Part shown: one piece after another, positions 15,817 through 24,492 of the stretch
How the letters are laid out: each line of letters begins with the position of its first letter
How positions within the stretch are numbered: position 1 is the first letter of the stretch
DNA from: Alphaproteobacteria bacterium UBA3002
GTDB lineage: Bacteria > Pseudomonadota > Alphaproteobacteria > Rickettsiales > UBA3002
DNA length: 28,399 nt
Direction of reading: 5' to 3'
Assembly (NCBI GenBank): GCA_002346425.1
Contig: DDZS01000059.1
Location: forward strand, 39,731-68,129
Translations under genes and position numbers: made by a program
Notes under the pieces: model-generated
The model's database searches: none
What the model was told of the DNA's origin: nothing
The model's input: the letters and a program-made list of their open reading frames with translations, nothing else

Positions 15817-16116
15817 ATGATGAAAAAATCCCTCACTGTATCACTGGCCGCGCTAGCGGCTACATTGGGCGCAACCCATGCTTTGGCAGACACGCAAGAG
15901 GCCACGGCTGTAGAACAAGCAAAGGTTTCACTAGTAGAGGCTATTCAAGCCGCTGAAAAAAAGGTCGGCGGCGTAGCCTATAGCGCCAGTTATGATGACG
16001 ACAGCTTTCAAAAGGCGTATGAAGTGGACGTGATTGCCGATTCGAAACCGTATGATGTACAAGTAAGCGCGGAAAATGGAGAGGTCTTGAGTTCACGTGA
16101 AGATCTGGACGATTAA
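15817..16116 (+). CDS. Small exported PepSY-like domain protein
   Basis: The 99-residue protein has a classic signal peptide (MMKKSLTVSLAALAATLG, cleavage after THALA near residue 24). A single PepSY-like domain of about 70 residues follows: an alpha-helix with VSLVEAIQAAEKKVGG, then strands ending YEVDVIADSKPYDVQVSAENGEVL. PepSY domains are often periplasmic inhibitors or sensors. Many are encoded upstream of OmpR-family two-component pairs, as here. The AAGGAGA binding site is strong; either of two adjacent ATG codons (15817 or 15820) could be used. A hairpin follows the stop, before the response regulator gene. Confidence 0.85.
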   Translation: MMKKSLTVSLAALAATLGATHALADTQEATAVEQAKVSLVEAIQAAEKKVGGVAYSASYDDDSFQKAYEVDVIADSKPYDVQVSAENGEVLSSREDLDD

Positions 16117-16134
16117 TAGAAAAGCACTTACGAT

Positions 16135-16160
16135 AAGGGGTGGCCACACGGTCACCCCTT
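16135..16160 (+). terminator. Hairpin between the PepSY-like gene and the response regulator
   Basis: AAGGGGTGGCC and GGTCACCCCTT can form an 11-base-pair stem (one G-U pair) around an ACAC loop. There is no T-run after it, so it is likely an attenuator or an mRNA-stabilising stem that lets the abundant upstream gene be expressed above the two-component genes, rather than a full terminator. Confidence 0.55.
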
Positions 16161-16179
16161 AATAGGTTAGCAACAGGCC

Positions 16180-16857
16180 ATGCTGAAAATACTCGTAATC
16201 GAAGATGATCGCCTTACAGCAGACTATATCGCCAAAGGTTTTAAAGAGCGGCAGCATTGTGTGGATCTGGCTGCCGATGGACATGAAGGATTAATGCTGG
16301 CAACCGGCAGCGAATATGATGTGCTGATTATCGATCGCATGTTGCCGAAACTAGATGGACTAAGCTTGCTTAAAACGCTGCGCGAAAGCGGGGTTCAAAC
16401 ACCTGCTTTATTTCTGACCGCGCTTGATAGCACGGAAAACAAAGTAAAGGGATTTGACGCTGGCGGCGATGACTATCTGGTAAAACCATTCGCCTTTGCC
16501 GAGCTGCTGGCCCGCGTTCAATCTCTCGCTAAACGCCCTGCCGCTAAAACAGAAGAAACCATTCTACATAGCGGCGATTTAACCATGGATCTGGTGCGAC
16601 GCGAAGTCACCCGCACGCACGACACAATAGAATTGCAACCTACCGAATTTAAGCTTTTGGAGTTCATGCTCCGCCATAAAGGGCAATTGGTCACCCGTAC
16701 CATGCTCCTTGAGTCGGTATGGGGGTTTCACTTTGAGCCGAAGACAAGCATCATCGAAACGCATATCAGCCGCCTGCGCGCTAAAATAGACAAAGGCCGG
16801 AATCAGGAACTTATACAAACCGTGCGCGGTGCAGGATATCGGCTGGATGATTACTAA
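16180..16857 (+). CDS. OmpR/PhoB-family response regulator
   Basis: This 225-residue regulator has an N-terminal receiver (1-120) with the acidic pocket IEDD (8-10), phospho-acceptor Asp52 in LIIDRMLP, a switch Thr in LFLTALD and Lys in DYLVKPF. A C-terminal winged-helix DNA-binding domain follows (about 128-225) with LQPTEFKLLEFMLRHKGQLVTR and the recognition region TSIIETHISRLRAKID. It would bind DNA on phosphorylation by the kinase encoded immediately downstream, whose start overlaps its end. The inducing signal is unknown, but the upstream PepSY-like protein and downstream DedA gene suggest envelope stress or cationic peptides. Confidence 0.94.
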   Translation: MLKILVIEDDRLTADYIAKGFKERQHCVDLAADGHEGLMLATGSEYDVLIIDRMLPKLDGLSLLKTLRESGVQTPALFLTALDSTENKVKGFDAGGDDYLVKPFAFAELLARVQSLAKRPAAKTEETILHSGDLTMDLVRREVTRTHDTIELQPTEFKLLEFMLRHKGQLVTRTMLLESVWGFHFEPKTSIIETHISRLRAKIDKGRNQELIQTVRGAGYRLDDY

Positions 16858-18178
16858 ATTACTTAAAACCACCAGTTTTAAACTAACACTGGTCGCTGCG
16901 GCGTTGTTTAGCCTATGCGTTTTGGCGCTGATGGGGCTCCTATTCGTGCATATGCAGCGCACCATTGAAAATCAGCTGCGACAGCGCATCAATGCCGAAG
17001 TCGAGCAGTTAAGCATAGACTATCAGCAAGACGGGCTTGATGAACTGCGCCATGATATTCGCGAGCGCGTGGAAGCGAATACCTATGGCCGCTTGCTTTA
17101 TTTCATTCAAGGACCGGATGGACGCGTGATCTTCGACCCCATCGCTGCATTACCGAACAGGGATGGCTGGCATCAGGTGAAAACCTCTCACACCCGTCTG
17201 ATGATCTACACAGTTTCACTGGAAAATGGGTATCGCTTTGCCGTAGCATCTGACATGCATGAAATTAGCACTTTAAAGCGCGCCATGTTCAATCGTGCGG
17301 GTGCTGCATTAGCCATCATATTAGTGCTCAGCCTTTTGGTAGGACTATTCGTCAGCCGCCTTTTTTTGCGGCAGGTTGATAAAATCGCAAAAGCCGCAGA
17401 AGCGATTGGCGAAGGCCATATTGACCAGCGCTTACCTATGCGTGGCACGGGTGATGACCTCGACCGTCTCACACAGATCATCAATCAGATGCTCGACCGC
17501 ATCGAACAATTGGTAGAGGATGTGCGTCAGGTAAGCAGTAACATCGCACATGATTTGCGCACACCGCTCGGGCATTTGCGTCAAACGCTGGAAAGATTGA
17601 AAGAACAGGGCGATGCCAGAAGCGCAATTATAGCCGAAGAAGCAATCCTTCAACTCGATACGGTATTGGAAACCTTTGCCGCGCTGCTGCGAATAGCCGA
17701 AATTGAGTCAGGCTTGCGCCGCACGGGCTTTACCCCCGTTCATCTTTCCGAGTTGCTGCGGCAGCTAGCCGAAAGCTATCAATCGGTTGCGGAAGAAAAT
17801 GGGCAGTGCTTGTCAGCGGAGATTATGCCGGATGCTACCCTTCTTGGCGACGCGCATTTACTAACGCAGCTTTTCGTTAATGTGATCGAGAATGCTATTT
17901 GCTATGCAGGAGCTTCCGCCTCCATCAAAATTACGCTACATCATGATACGGAGAGACTGAAGATTACGGTCTCCGATACTGGCCGCGGCATTGACGATCT
18001 TGAGCGTGAGCATGTGCTAAAACCTTTTTACAGGGTCGATAAAAGCCGAACCTCGGAAGGAACCGGATTGGGCTTAAGTTTGGTCGCAGCGATTGCTAAA
18101 TTACACGGGTTTCAGCTTCACCTGTCCGATAATCATCCGGGTCTGGCAGTCATCTTAACGCAGCTAAAAGCGCATTGA
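16847..18178 (+). CDS. HAMP-domain sensor histidine kinase
   Basis: The 443-residue inner-membrane kinase partners the overlapping response regulator. TM1 spans about 12-34 and TM2 about 151-172, enclosing a periplasmic sensor of some 115 residues. HAMP follows (about 172-225), then the dimerisation domain with SNIAHDLRTPLGHL and phospho-acceptor His235. The ATPase domain has the N-box NVIENAICYAG, the G1 box DTGRGI, the F-box KPFYRVDKS and the G2 box GTGLGLSLV. ATG 16847 is preceded by AGGA at 10 bases; GTG 16829 would add six residues. It overlaps the regulator by 11 bases, and its stop sits in the ribosome binding site of the DedA gene. Confidence 0.94.
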   Translation: MITKLLKTTSFKLTLVAAALFSLCVLALMGLLFVHMQRTIENQLRQRINAEVEQLSIDYQQDGLDELRHDIRERVEANTYGRLLYFIQGPDGRVIFDPIAALPNRDGWHQVKTSHTRLMIYTVSLENGYRFAVASDMHEISTLKRAMFNRAGAALAIILVLSLLVGLFVSRLFLRQVDKIAKAAEAIGEGHIDQRLPMRGTGDDLDRLTQIINQMLDRIEQLVEDVRQVSSNIAHDLRTPLGHLRQTLERLKEQGDARSAIIAEEAILQLDTVLETFAALLRIAEIESGLRRTGFTPVHLSELLRQLAESYQSVAEENGQCLSAEIMPDATLLGDAHLLTQLFVNVIENAICYAGASASIKITLHHDTERLKITVSDTGRGIDDLEREHVLKPFYRVDKSRTSEGTGLGLSLVAAIAKLHGFQLHLSDNHPGLAVILTQLKAH

Positions 18179-18184
18179 GGACGT

Positions 18185-18772
18185 ATGGTGCAGTGGCTTA
18201 CCGATGTCATCGACCAGTTGGGATATCTCGGCATTTTCTTTCTGATGCTGCTTGAAAATGTGTTTCCACCCATTCCGTCTGAAATCATTTTACCCTTTGC
18301 CGGTTTTGCCGTGTCGCAAGGCACGCTTCACCCTTTGCTGACACTTTTGGCAGCATCCGCCGGCAGTCTGGCCGGCGCCTATTTCTGGTATCTTGCGGGC
18401 AAATATATCGGTCAGACCCGGCTGGAAAAGTGCATTGACCGGTATGGCAAATGGATGGGGCTCTCGCGGAAAGAATATCAGAATGCCAGTCGGTTTTTTG
18501 AAAAACATGCGAATAAAGCGGTCTTGATTGCGCGGATGATCCCCGGCCTGAGAACGCTCATCTCCGTCCCGGCTGGACTGGTTCGCATGCCGACAGGGCG
18601 GTTTCTACTTTATTCCGCCATCGGCACCTTCCTATGGTCCGCATTACTAATCTATGCCGGTTATGCGTTGGAATCGCATTATCAGCGGGTCGCGCCGTAT
18701 GTCGATGGGTTCACCTGGCTGATTTTTGTACTTATGGGCGGAGTCTATGTATATAAAGTAATCCGCCGCTAA
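18185..18772 (+). CDS. DedA/VTT family membrane protein
   Basis: The 195-residue polytopic protein has the DedA hallmarks. ENVFPPIPSEIILPFAGF near residue 24 carries the conserved Glu and Pro-Ser-Glu. The ARMIPGLRTLISVPAGLVRMP stretch carries the two functional Arg residues. Members act as lipid scramblases or flippases, for example for undecaprenyl phosphate or phosphatidylethanolamine, and affect membrane potential and cationic peptide resistance. GAGGA overlaps the kinase stop six bases upstream, so it is the last gene of the two-component unit. It ends 13 bases from the opposing RND outer-membrane gene with no clear terminator between. Confidence 0.93.
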   Translation: MVQWLTDVIDQLGYLGIFFLMLLENVFPPIPSEIILPFAGFAVSQGTLHPLLTLLAASAGSLAGAYFWYLAGKYIGQTRLEKCIDRYGKWMGLSRKEYQNASRFFEKHANKAVLIARMIPGLRTLISVPAGLVRMPTGRFLLYSAIGTFLWSALLIYAGYALESHYQRVAPYVDGFTWLIFVLMGGVYVYKVIRR

Positions 18773-18785
18773 TGGCTGCACTTGG

Positions 18786-20174
18786 TTAGCTCTCTTCCGT
18801 TCCCATCGCCTCAAATAAAGCGGCGATTTCGGTGGCATATTGGGTGCGCTCGCTGGCCAGTGCCTGGCGCGCATCGGCTAGCGTACGCTGCGCATCGACC
18901 ACATCCAAAAAGCTAATAAGCCCTTGCTGATAAAGAGTCTCGGCCTGCATGAAACTACGCTCGCTCGCTGTCACCGCGAGCGACAAGGATTGTTGGCGCA
19001 TGGTGGAAGCGCGAATCGCCGCCAACGATTGTTCGACATCGTATATCGCATCGCGTAAGGCCTGCTGATAGAGCGCCAACGCTTCGCGCGCTTCGGCTTC
19101 GGCAATGGCCAACCCGGCCCGGCGCGCACCGCCATCGGTTAGGAATTGTTCGAGCAATCCCCCCAGCGACGCAATGAACACATCACTACCCGGCACAGTG
19201 CCACCGGACGCGCCAATGGCAATGCTGCCCGTCAGTGTCATTGCCGGGTAAAACTGCGCTTCGGCCACACCGATACGCGCGACCGCTTCCTGCAAGACTG
19301 CTTCGGCGCGGCGCACATCTGGCCGCGCACGCAAAATATCTAAGGGCAACACTGCGGGTAATGGCGTCGCGTAATCCGGCAACGGCTTCACCGGTGTCAG
19401 CTGGGCTTCATACGCACCCGGATAGGCGCCCGTTAGCACAGCGAGTCGGTTGCGCGAATCCTGCAATTGCTGCAAAAGCGGCGGAATGCGCGCACGCAGA
19501 TTTTCCACCGTCGTGGTCGCGCGCTGCACATCCAATTCCGGTGATAGCCCTGCGTCATAGCGTGTGCGCACAATGGAAAGCGTTTGTTCCTGCAACTCCA
19601 CCGATTCTTCCAACAATTCCAACTGACGCTGATTACCGCGCAAATTCAAATATTCCGAAGCGACCTCGCTGCTGGTGCTAAGCACTAGTCCGCGCAACTC
19701 CTGCTCGGTGCGAGTATATTGAGCGCGGGCGGCTTCGACCTCGCGCTGAGTGCGACCAAAAAGATCGAGTGGTAAGGCTGCGCCGATCGAGCCAAATAGT
19801 TGCTCGCTGCGAATACGATCCCCGCCATTTAACGACCGTTGCTCATCCACTGATCCATCCAGCGCGGCCGACGCGTTTAGCGCATCGCCGCTATCCGCCA
19901 GCGCAATCACCGCTTCGGCACGCTCCAGCCGCGCATAGGCCGCTGCGAGATTATGGTTCTTCTCCAACCCCGCCTTCACCAGATCATTCAGAAACGCATC
20001 ATTGAACCCTTCCCACCAATTCGCAGCAATCGCGCTGTTATCCTGTGGTTGCGCCAGCGCGTCGAGCACCTGTTGCGACACGAAGGCCGGGGGCGGGTCT
20101 ATGGCGGGCGGAGTGTAATCCGGCCCAACGCTGCAAGCGGAAAGCAGCAAGGCGCCAAGCATCAGTCGTTTCAT
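18786..20174 (-). CDS. RND efflux outer-membrane lipoprotein (NodT/OprM type)
   Basis: This 462-residue TolC-like channel belongs to the outer-membrane factor lipoprotein family. The signal peptide MKRLMLGALLLSAC ends in a lipobox with Cys14, and SVGPDYTPP following the Cys is typical. Two OEP repeats cover about 50-250 and 260-455, including WWEGFNDAFLNDLVKAGLEKN and the LRARPDVRRAEAVL motif at the second repeat. ATG 20174 overlaps the pump stop by four bases (ATGA); a longer reading frame back to 20345 lies inside the pump gene and lacks a signal sequence. It is the third and last gene of the tripartite pump operon. Confidence 0.94.
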   Translation of the reverse strand: MKRLMLGALLLSACSVGPDYTPPAIDPPPAFVSQQVLDALAQPQDNSAIAANWWEGFNDAFLNDLVKAGLEKNHNLAAAYARLERAEAVIALADSGDALNASAALDGSVDEQRSLNGGDRIRSEQLFGSIGAALPLDLFGRTQREVEAARAQYTRTEQELRGLVLSTSSEVASEYLNLRGNQRQLELLEESVELQEQTLSIVRTRYDAGLSPELDVQRATTTVENLRARIPPLLQQLQDSRNRLAVLTGAYPGAYEAQLTPVKPLPDYATPLPAVLPLDILRARPDVRRAEAVLQEAVARIGVAEAQFYPAMTLTGSIAIGASGGTVPGSDVFIASLGGLLEQFLTDGGARRAGLAIAEAEAREALALYQQALRDAIYDVEQSLAAIRASTMRQQSLSLAVTASERSFMQAETLYQQGLISFLDVVDAQRTLADARQALASERTQYATEIAALFEAMGTEES

Positions 20175-23100
20175 GAAGACTGCCCCTCTTCCAAATGCTG
20201 CTGGTGCGCATGCGCTAACTGACGCGACAATTCTTCTCCGGTATGCGCGCGCGGTTTCGTCCATGGGGCAATCAACGCATAACCCAGCGGCGCCAGATAC
20301 AGCGTGAATAAGGTCGATAGACCAAGCCCGCCGAAAATGACCCAACCGATGGCATTACGGGCTTCGGCACCCGGACCAGCGCTTAATATCAATGGCAATG
20401 CGCCCATCACGGTTGAGAGTACCGTCATAATCACCGGACGCAACCGCACCTGCACCGCATCCATCACCGCATCATGCACGCTTAAGCCTTCATCGCGGCG
20501 TTGATCCATAAACTCTACCAGCAAAATCGCATTTTTGGTCATCAGCCCGATCAGCATCACCAGCCCAATCTGGCTGTAGAGGTTCAATGTCTGTCCGGTG
20601 AGCCACAGTGCCAGCGCCGCCGCTGCCAGACCGAACGGCACGGTAAACATCACAATCGCTGCGCTACCGATGCTTTCAAACTGCGCCGTGAGCACGAGAA
20701 ATACGACCACGAGCGCAATCAAAAATGTAATCGCTGTTTCGGAGGATGCTTGTTCCAAGGTGGCCGCCTCGCCCAGCAATTGCAGCGCCATATTTTCGGG
20801 CAACTGCTCGGCGGCTAGCGCTTCGATCTGACGGACCACTTCCCCGAGTGGTGCGCCGGGTGCCGTGCCGATATCGAGTTCGATGGCGCGGCGTTGCGAA
20901 TGCCGGTCAAGCTCTGCCGCCACGCCGCTTTCTTTCACCGTGATAAAACTACTCAGCGGCACTAATTCGCCTGCCTCGCTGGTCACATACACATTCAGCA
21001 GATCGCTCGGATTTTCGATGCTTCCCTCTAACGCACCTATCATCACCGGCACCGCCTGATCTTCGATGCTTAAATCCAGCAGATCGAGCCGGTCCACCAT
21101 CACCCGCAACGTTTCGGCGATGCGTGTAACCGGCACGCCAAGATCATTGGCGCGCTCACGATCGATCGTAAACGACAATTCGGGCTGCGAGCTATCAAAC
21201 TGCACGCGTACATCATTGATTTGTGGCACTTCTTGTTGCAGTGTGCGAGCGAAGCGATTGGCTTCCTGATAAATGGCTTCGTAATTACTGCCCAGAATAG
21301 CGATCTCCATCCCGCCGCCGCCACTGCCGCGCATACTAAGGCTGCTTTGCTGCACCAGCCTCGCCTGCCCACCGGGCAAATCGCTTATAGGTTTGCTAAG
21401 ATGCGCGCTTAGCGCGCTTTGGCTGATGTCGCGCTCTTCCCAGTCTTGCAGGCGAGCGATCACAAATACCCGGTTTGGGTCGCGCCAGCCGACCACCGTA
21501 AACACGTCGTTGATTAGTCCCTGTTGGCGATAGGGTTCCAATATCGCCTCCAACTTTTGCGCTTGTGCATCGGCATAGTTCAGCGATGCGCCATCCGGAC
21601 CGGTCAGATTGATTTGCAATTGCCCGCGATCTTCTTCGGGCAGCAATTCCTGATTCAGTTGCAAAAAGCTGAACACCCCCAACGCCGCAACGCCCGCTGC
21701 CAGCCCCAACGCCAAGGCGCGGCGAGCCATCAATGCGTCGAGGGTTTTAAAATAAAACCCGGCGCTTTGCTGTCCCATACGATCTAACCGTAGGCGCAAC
21801 GCAGCCAGCCATGGCGTCGATTGCGACAAATGCGGCAAACGCGATGCCATCATCGGGCATAAGGTCACCGCGACAAAGGAACTGATAATGACGGCAATGG
21901 CCAGCACCAGTCCGAATTCACGAAACAGTTTTCCGGTTTCGCCGGGTAGAAAAGCGATCGGCAGAAACACCGAAACCAAGGTAATCGTCGTAGCGATGAC
22001 CGCGAAAAAGACCTGACGGGTGCCTAACACCGCCGCTGCCATCTTATCCAGCCCAAGACCGCGTCGCCGCTGGATATTTTCAAGCACGACAATCGCATCG
22101 TCGACAATTAGTCCCGTGGCCAGCACCAATGCCAGCAGGGTCAGCAAATTGATGGAAAAGCCGAATAGCCAGATCGTGGCTAGTGTCCCGATCAGCGAAA
22201 TTGGCATGGTCACTGCCGGAATAAAAATAGCGCGCCACTGGCCAAGAAATACCGCGATAACAATCAGTACAATAAGAATGGAAAATATCAGCGTATACGC
22301 CACATCTTTCAACGCGCCTTTAATATAGACCGCATTGTCAGAAGTTTTCACCAAGGTTAGATCGCGCGCGCGTTCATTGATATTCGCAAGCCGGGCTTCC
22401 ACCTCTTCGGCAATCGCAATCGTATTGGCCCCGGCTTGGCGCACGATACTTAAGCCCACAATCATCCGCCCGTTGAGCAACGCATAGGCTTCGGCATCGT
22501 CGGGACCGAAAAACACTTCGCCGACATCGCCAAGGCGCACACCATCCCCGATAAAGAGTTTCTCAATCTGTTCCGGTTCTATGACCGATGCCTGCGCGCG
22601 TACCAATAAATCCTGCGCGTCCGATTCGTAGCTACCTGCCGGCACGTCGAGATCAACCGAGCGCAGGGTTTCCACTACATCGGAGACCGAAAGCCGATAA
22701 CCCGCCAGCCGCGCCGGATCGAGCATGACACGCAATACACGCGGTTGGCTTCCATAGAGCAGCACGTCCGCCACACCGGGAATCGAAAGGAATTGTGGGG
22801 CGATATCTTTATCAATTCGCTCGGCCAGTTCGTAATTGGTCAGACTGGTACTATAAGCTGCGAGATTCACGATCGGCTGCGCCTCGTCATCGGCTTTCAG
22901 CACCACGATTTGATCCACATCTTCCGGCAATTCGCGTTCAATCTGACTGACCGCCTCACGCACGTCATTCGCCGCGGTATTGATGTCAATCCCCGGCTGA
23001 AACTCAACATTGATACGGGTACTACTCTCTTCGCTCGACGATTCGATCGCGCGCACACCGGCGACCCGGGCAATCGCCCCTTCGATAATGCCGGTCACTT

Positions 23101-23296
23101 CGGCATCCATGGTTTCGGGCGACGCGCCATCGTAAGTAGCGCGCACATTAACCACCGGCCGATCGACATCCGGCAATTCGCGCACGTCGATGGCAAGCAG
23201 GCTCGCCAGCCCCGCCAGCAATATAAGCAAATTAACGACAATAATCAGCAACGGACGGCGCACGGATAGCGCGGTCAATCCGGTCGCATCGCTCAT
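20171..23296 (-). CDS. RND (HAE-1) multidrug efflux pump inner-membrane subunit
   Basis: The 1041-residue protein is a full-length AcrB/MexB-like proton-driven transporter. TM1 begins SVRRPLLIIVVNLLILLAG. The large periplasmic loop contains LPDVDRPVVNV. The proton relay Asp pair lies in GLIVDDAIVVLENIQRRR (TM4), and the matching TM10 Lys in GLMTKNAILLVEFMDQ. RPVIMTVLSTVMGALPLIL marks TM11. The relay residues are intact, so it should be an active pump; its substrates cannot be inferred. It overlaps the adaptor upstream and the outer-membrane gene downstream by four bases each, so the three subunits are translationally coupled. Confidence 0.95.
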   Translation of the reverse strand: MSDATGLTALSVRRPLLIIVVNLLILLAGLASLLAIDVRELPDVDRPVVNVRATYDGASPETMDAEVTGIIEGAIARVAGVRAIESSSEESSTRINVEFQPGIDINTAANDVREAVSQIERELPEDVDQIVVLKADDEAQPIVNLAAYSTSLTNYELAERIDKDIAPQFLSIPGVADVLLYGSQPRVLRVMLDPARLAGYRLSVSDVVETLRSVDLDVPAGSYESDAQDLLVRAQASVIEPEQIEKLFIGDGVRLGDVGEVFFGPDDAEAYALLNGRMIVGLSIVRQAGANTIAIAEEVEARLANINERARDLTLVKTSDNAVYIKGALKDVAYTLIFSILIVLIVIAVFLGQWRAIFIPAVTMPISLIGTLATIWLFGFSINLLTLLALVLATGLIVDDAIVVLENIQRRRGLGLDKMAAAVLGTRQVFFAVIATTITLVSVFLPIAFLPGETGKLFREFGLVLAIAVIISSFVAVTLCPMMASRLPHLSQSTPWLAALRLRLDRMGQQSAGFYFKTLDALMARRALALGLAAGVAALGVFSFLQLNQELLPEEDRGQLQINLTGPDGASLNYADAQAQKLEAILEPYRQQGLINDVFTVVGWRDPNRVFVIARLQDWEERDISQSALSAHLSKPISDLPGGQARLVQQSSLSMRGSGGGGMEIAILGSNYEAIYQEANRFARTLQQEVPQINDVRVQFDSSQPELSFTIDRERANDLGVPVTRIAETLRVMVDRLDLLDLSIEDQAVPVMIGALEGSIENPSDLLNVYVTSEAGELVPLSSFITVKESGVAAELDRHSQRRAIELDIGTAPGAPLGEVVRQIEALAAEQLPENMALQLLGEAATLEQASSETAITFLIALVVVFLVLTAQFESIGSAAIVMFTVPFGLAAAALALWLTGQTLNLYSQIGLVMLIGLMTKNAILLVEFMDQRRDEGLSVHDAVMDAVQVRLRPVIMTVLSTVMGALPLILSAGPGAEARNAIGWVIFGGLGLSTLFTLYLAPLGYALIAPWTKPRAHTGEELSRQLAHAHQQHLEEGQSS

Positions 23297-24363
23297 GATG
23301 CGGGCTGCTCCAACTGCTCGACCGCCACGCCGGGCCTTAGCCGTTGCACGCCTTCGACCACGACCGGCTCATTTTCCTTTAACGCACCATCCAATAAAAC
23401 GCGACCCGCTATGCGCGCGACGACCTGTACTATCACTTTCTCGGCTTTGCCTTCGCGAATCACCCAAAGATAGGCGCCGTCGCGTCCCCATTGCAGCGCG
23501 ATTTCTGGCACGGTCGCATAACTATCGCCGGAAATATCCCACCGAATGGTAAAGGACATGCCGGGTCGCAACATGTCATCCGCATTGGCGATACTCGCGC
23601 GCACCTGCAGCGTCCGCCGCTCTGGCGCAATCCGATTTTCTGAGGCGATGATACGCCCTTCAAAAATTCGGTTGGGAAAGGATGGCGTCGTTGCCTGAAC
23701 CGTCGGTTGCTCGCGTTGCTGAAGCGTCCCAGCGAGCGCTTCAGGTATATCGAAATCGACATAGATATGTTCGCGATTATCCAGACCGGTTATCAGCGTG
23801 TCCGTGGCCACACGGTCCCCCGGATCCACTTGCGCAATACCGACCACACCAGCAAAAGGTGCGCGAATCTGCCGCTCCGCCAAAGCTAGCTTCGCCTGAT
23901 CAAGCGCCACTTTCGCGGCTTCAAAATCCGCTCGCGCCGTATCCACCTCGCTTTGCGGCACCGCACCTTTTTTGACCGCTTGCTCAAAGCGCTGCAGCAT
24001 CGCTTCGGCTTGCTGCAATCGCACCTGCGCCAACTCTACCGCTAGCGTTTCTTCCCGATCATCCAGCTGCACCAATAACGCGTTAGCTTCTACCCGCTGC
24101 TGCGAAGTAAACAATACGTCGCTCACCTCTTCGGCAACGGCGGGATAGATATCGACCGAATGTTGCGCGCGACCGGTACCGACCGTTTCATACCGCTGCG
24201 CATTTTCAGAAAATGACAATGGCTGCGTAATCACTTTCACGGCCACTTCTGATGGGGTTTTGGAGACATCCGGTAAAGGAGAGGAAGAATGACAGCCGCG
24301 TAACACAAGCACGATCGCGACAATCACGATGATTCCGATAACTATCCGACGATCAATGCGCAT
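23293..24363 (-). CDS. RND periplasmic adaptor (membrane fusion protein)
   Basis: The 356-residue adaptor links the RND pump to its outer-membrane channel. An N-terminal membrane segment (IVIGIIVIVAIVLVLRG) runs to Cys24. That Cys has an Arg at -2, so it is a poor lipobox, and an uncleaved anchor seems likelier. The lipoyl half-motifs flank a helical hairpin of about 100-165: AVAEEVSDVLFTSQQRVEANALLVQLDD before it and RAPFAGVVGIAQVDPGD after it. Beta-barrel and membrane-proximal domains follow to the end (ENEPVVVEGVQRLRPG). It is the first gene of the operon, with the promoter presumably in the 129 bases before it. Confidence 0.93.
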   Translation of the reverse strand: MRIDRRIVIGIIVIVAIVLVLRGCHSSSPLPDVSKTPSEVAVKVITQPLSFSENAQRYETVGTGRAQHSVDIYPAVAEEVSDVLFTSQQRVEANALLVQLDDREETLAVELAQVRLQQAEAMLQRFEQAVKKGAVPQSEVDTARADFEAAKVALDQAKLALAERQIRAPFAGVVGIAQVDPGDRVATDTLITGLDNREHIYVDFDIPEALAGTLQQREQPTVQATTPSFPNRIFEGRIIASENRIAPERRTLQVRASIANADDMLRPGMSFTIRWDISGDSYATVPEIALQWGRDGAYLWVIREGKAEKVIVQVVARIAGRVLLDGALKENEPVVVEGVQRLRPGVAVEQLEQPAS

Positions 24364-24492
24364 TAAGCATTTCGTTCCATTTTGTCTATTTCCTTTAGCG
24401 CGACTATAGCAAAGGTTTTCATGCGCTCCTAATCATACGGTACAAAGATGCCAAACCCTTCTTTTTTTTGCTGTCCTTGCTTTGGTGAAGCC

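Noticed and set aside
22745..23269. A 174-codon open frame opposite the RND pump gene
   Set aside because: It lies wholly antisense to a strongly supported transporter, shows no family motif and reflects codon bias of the real gene.
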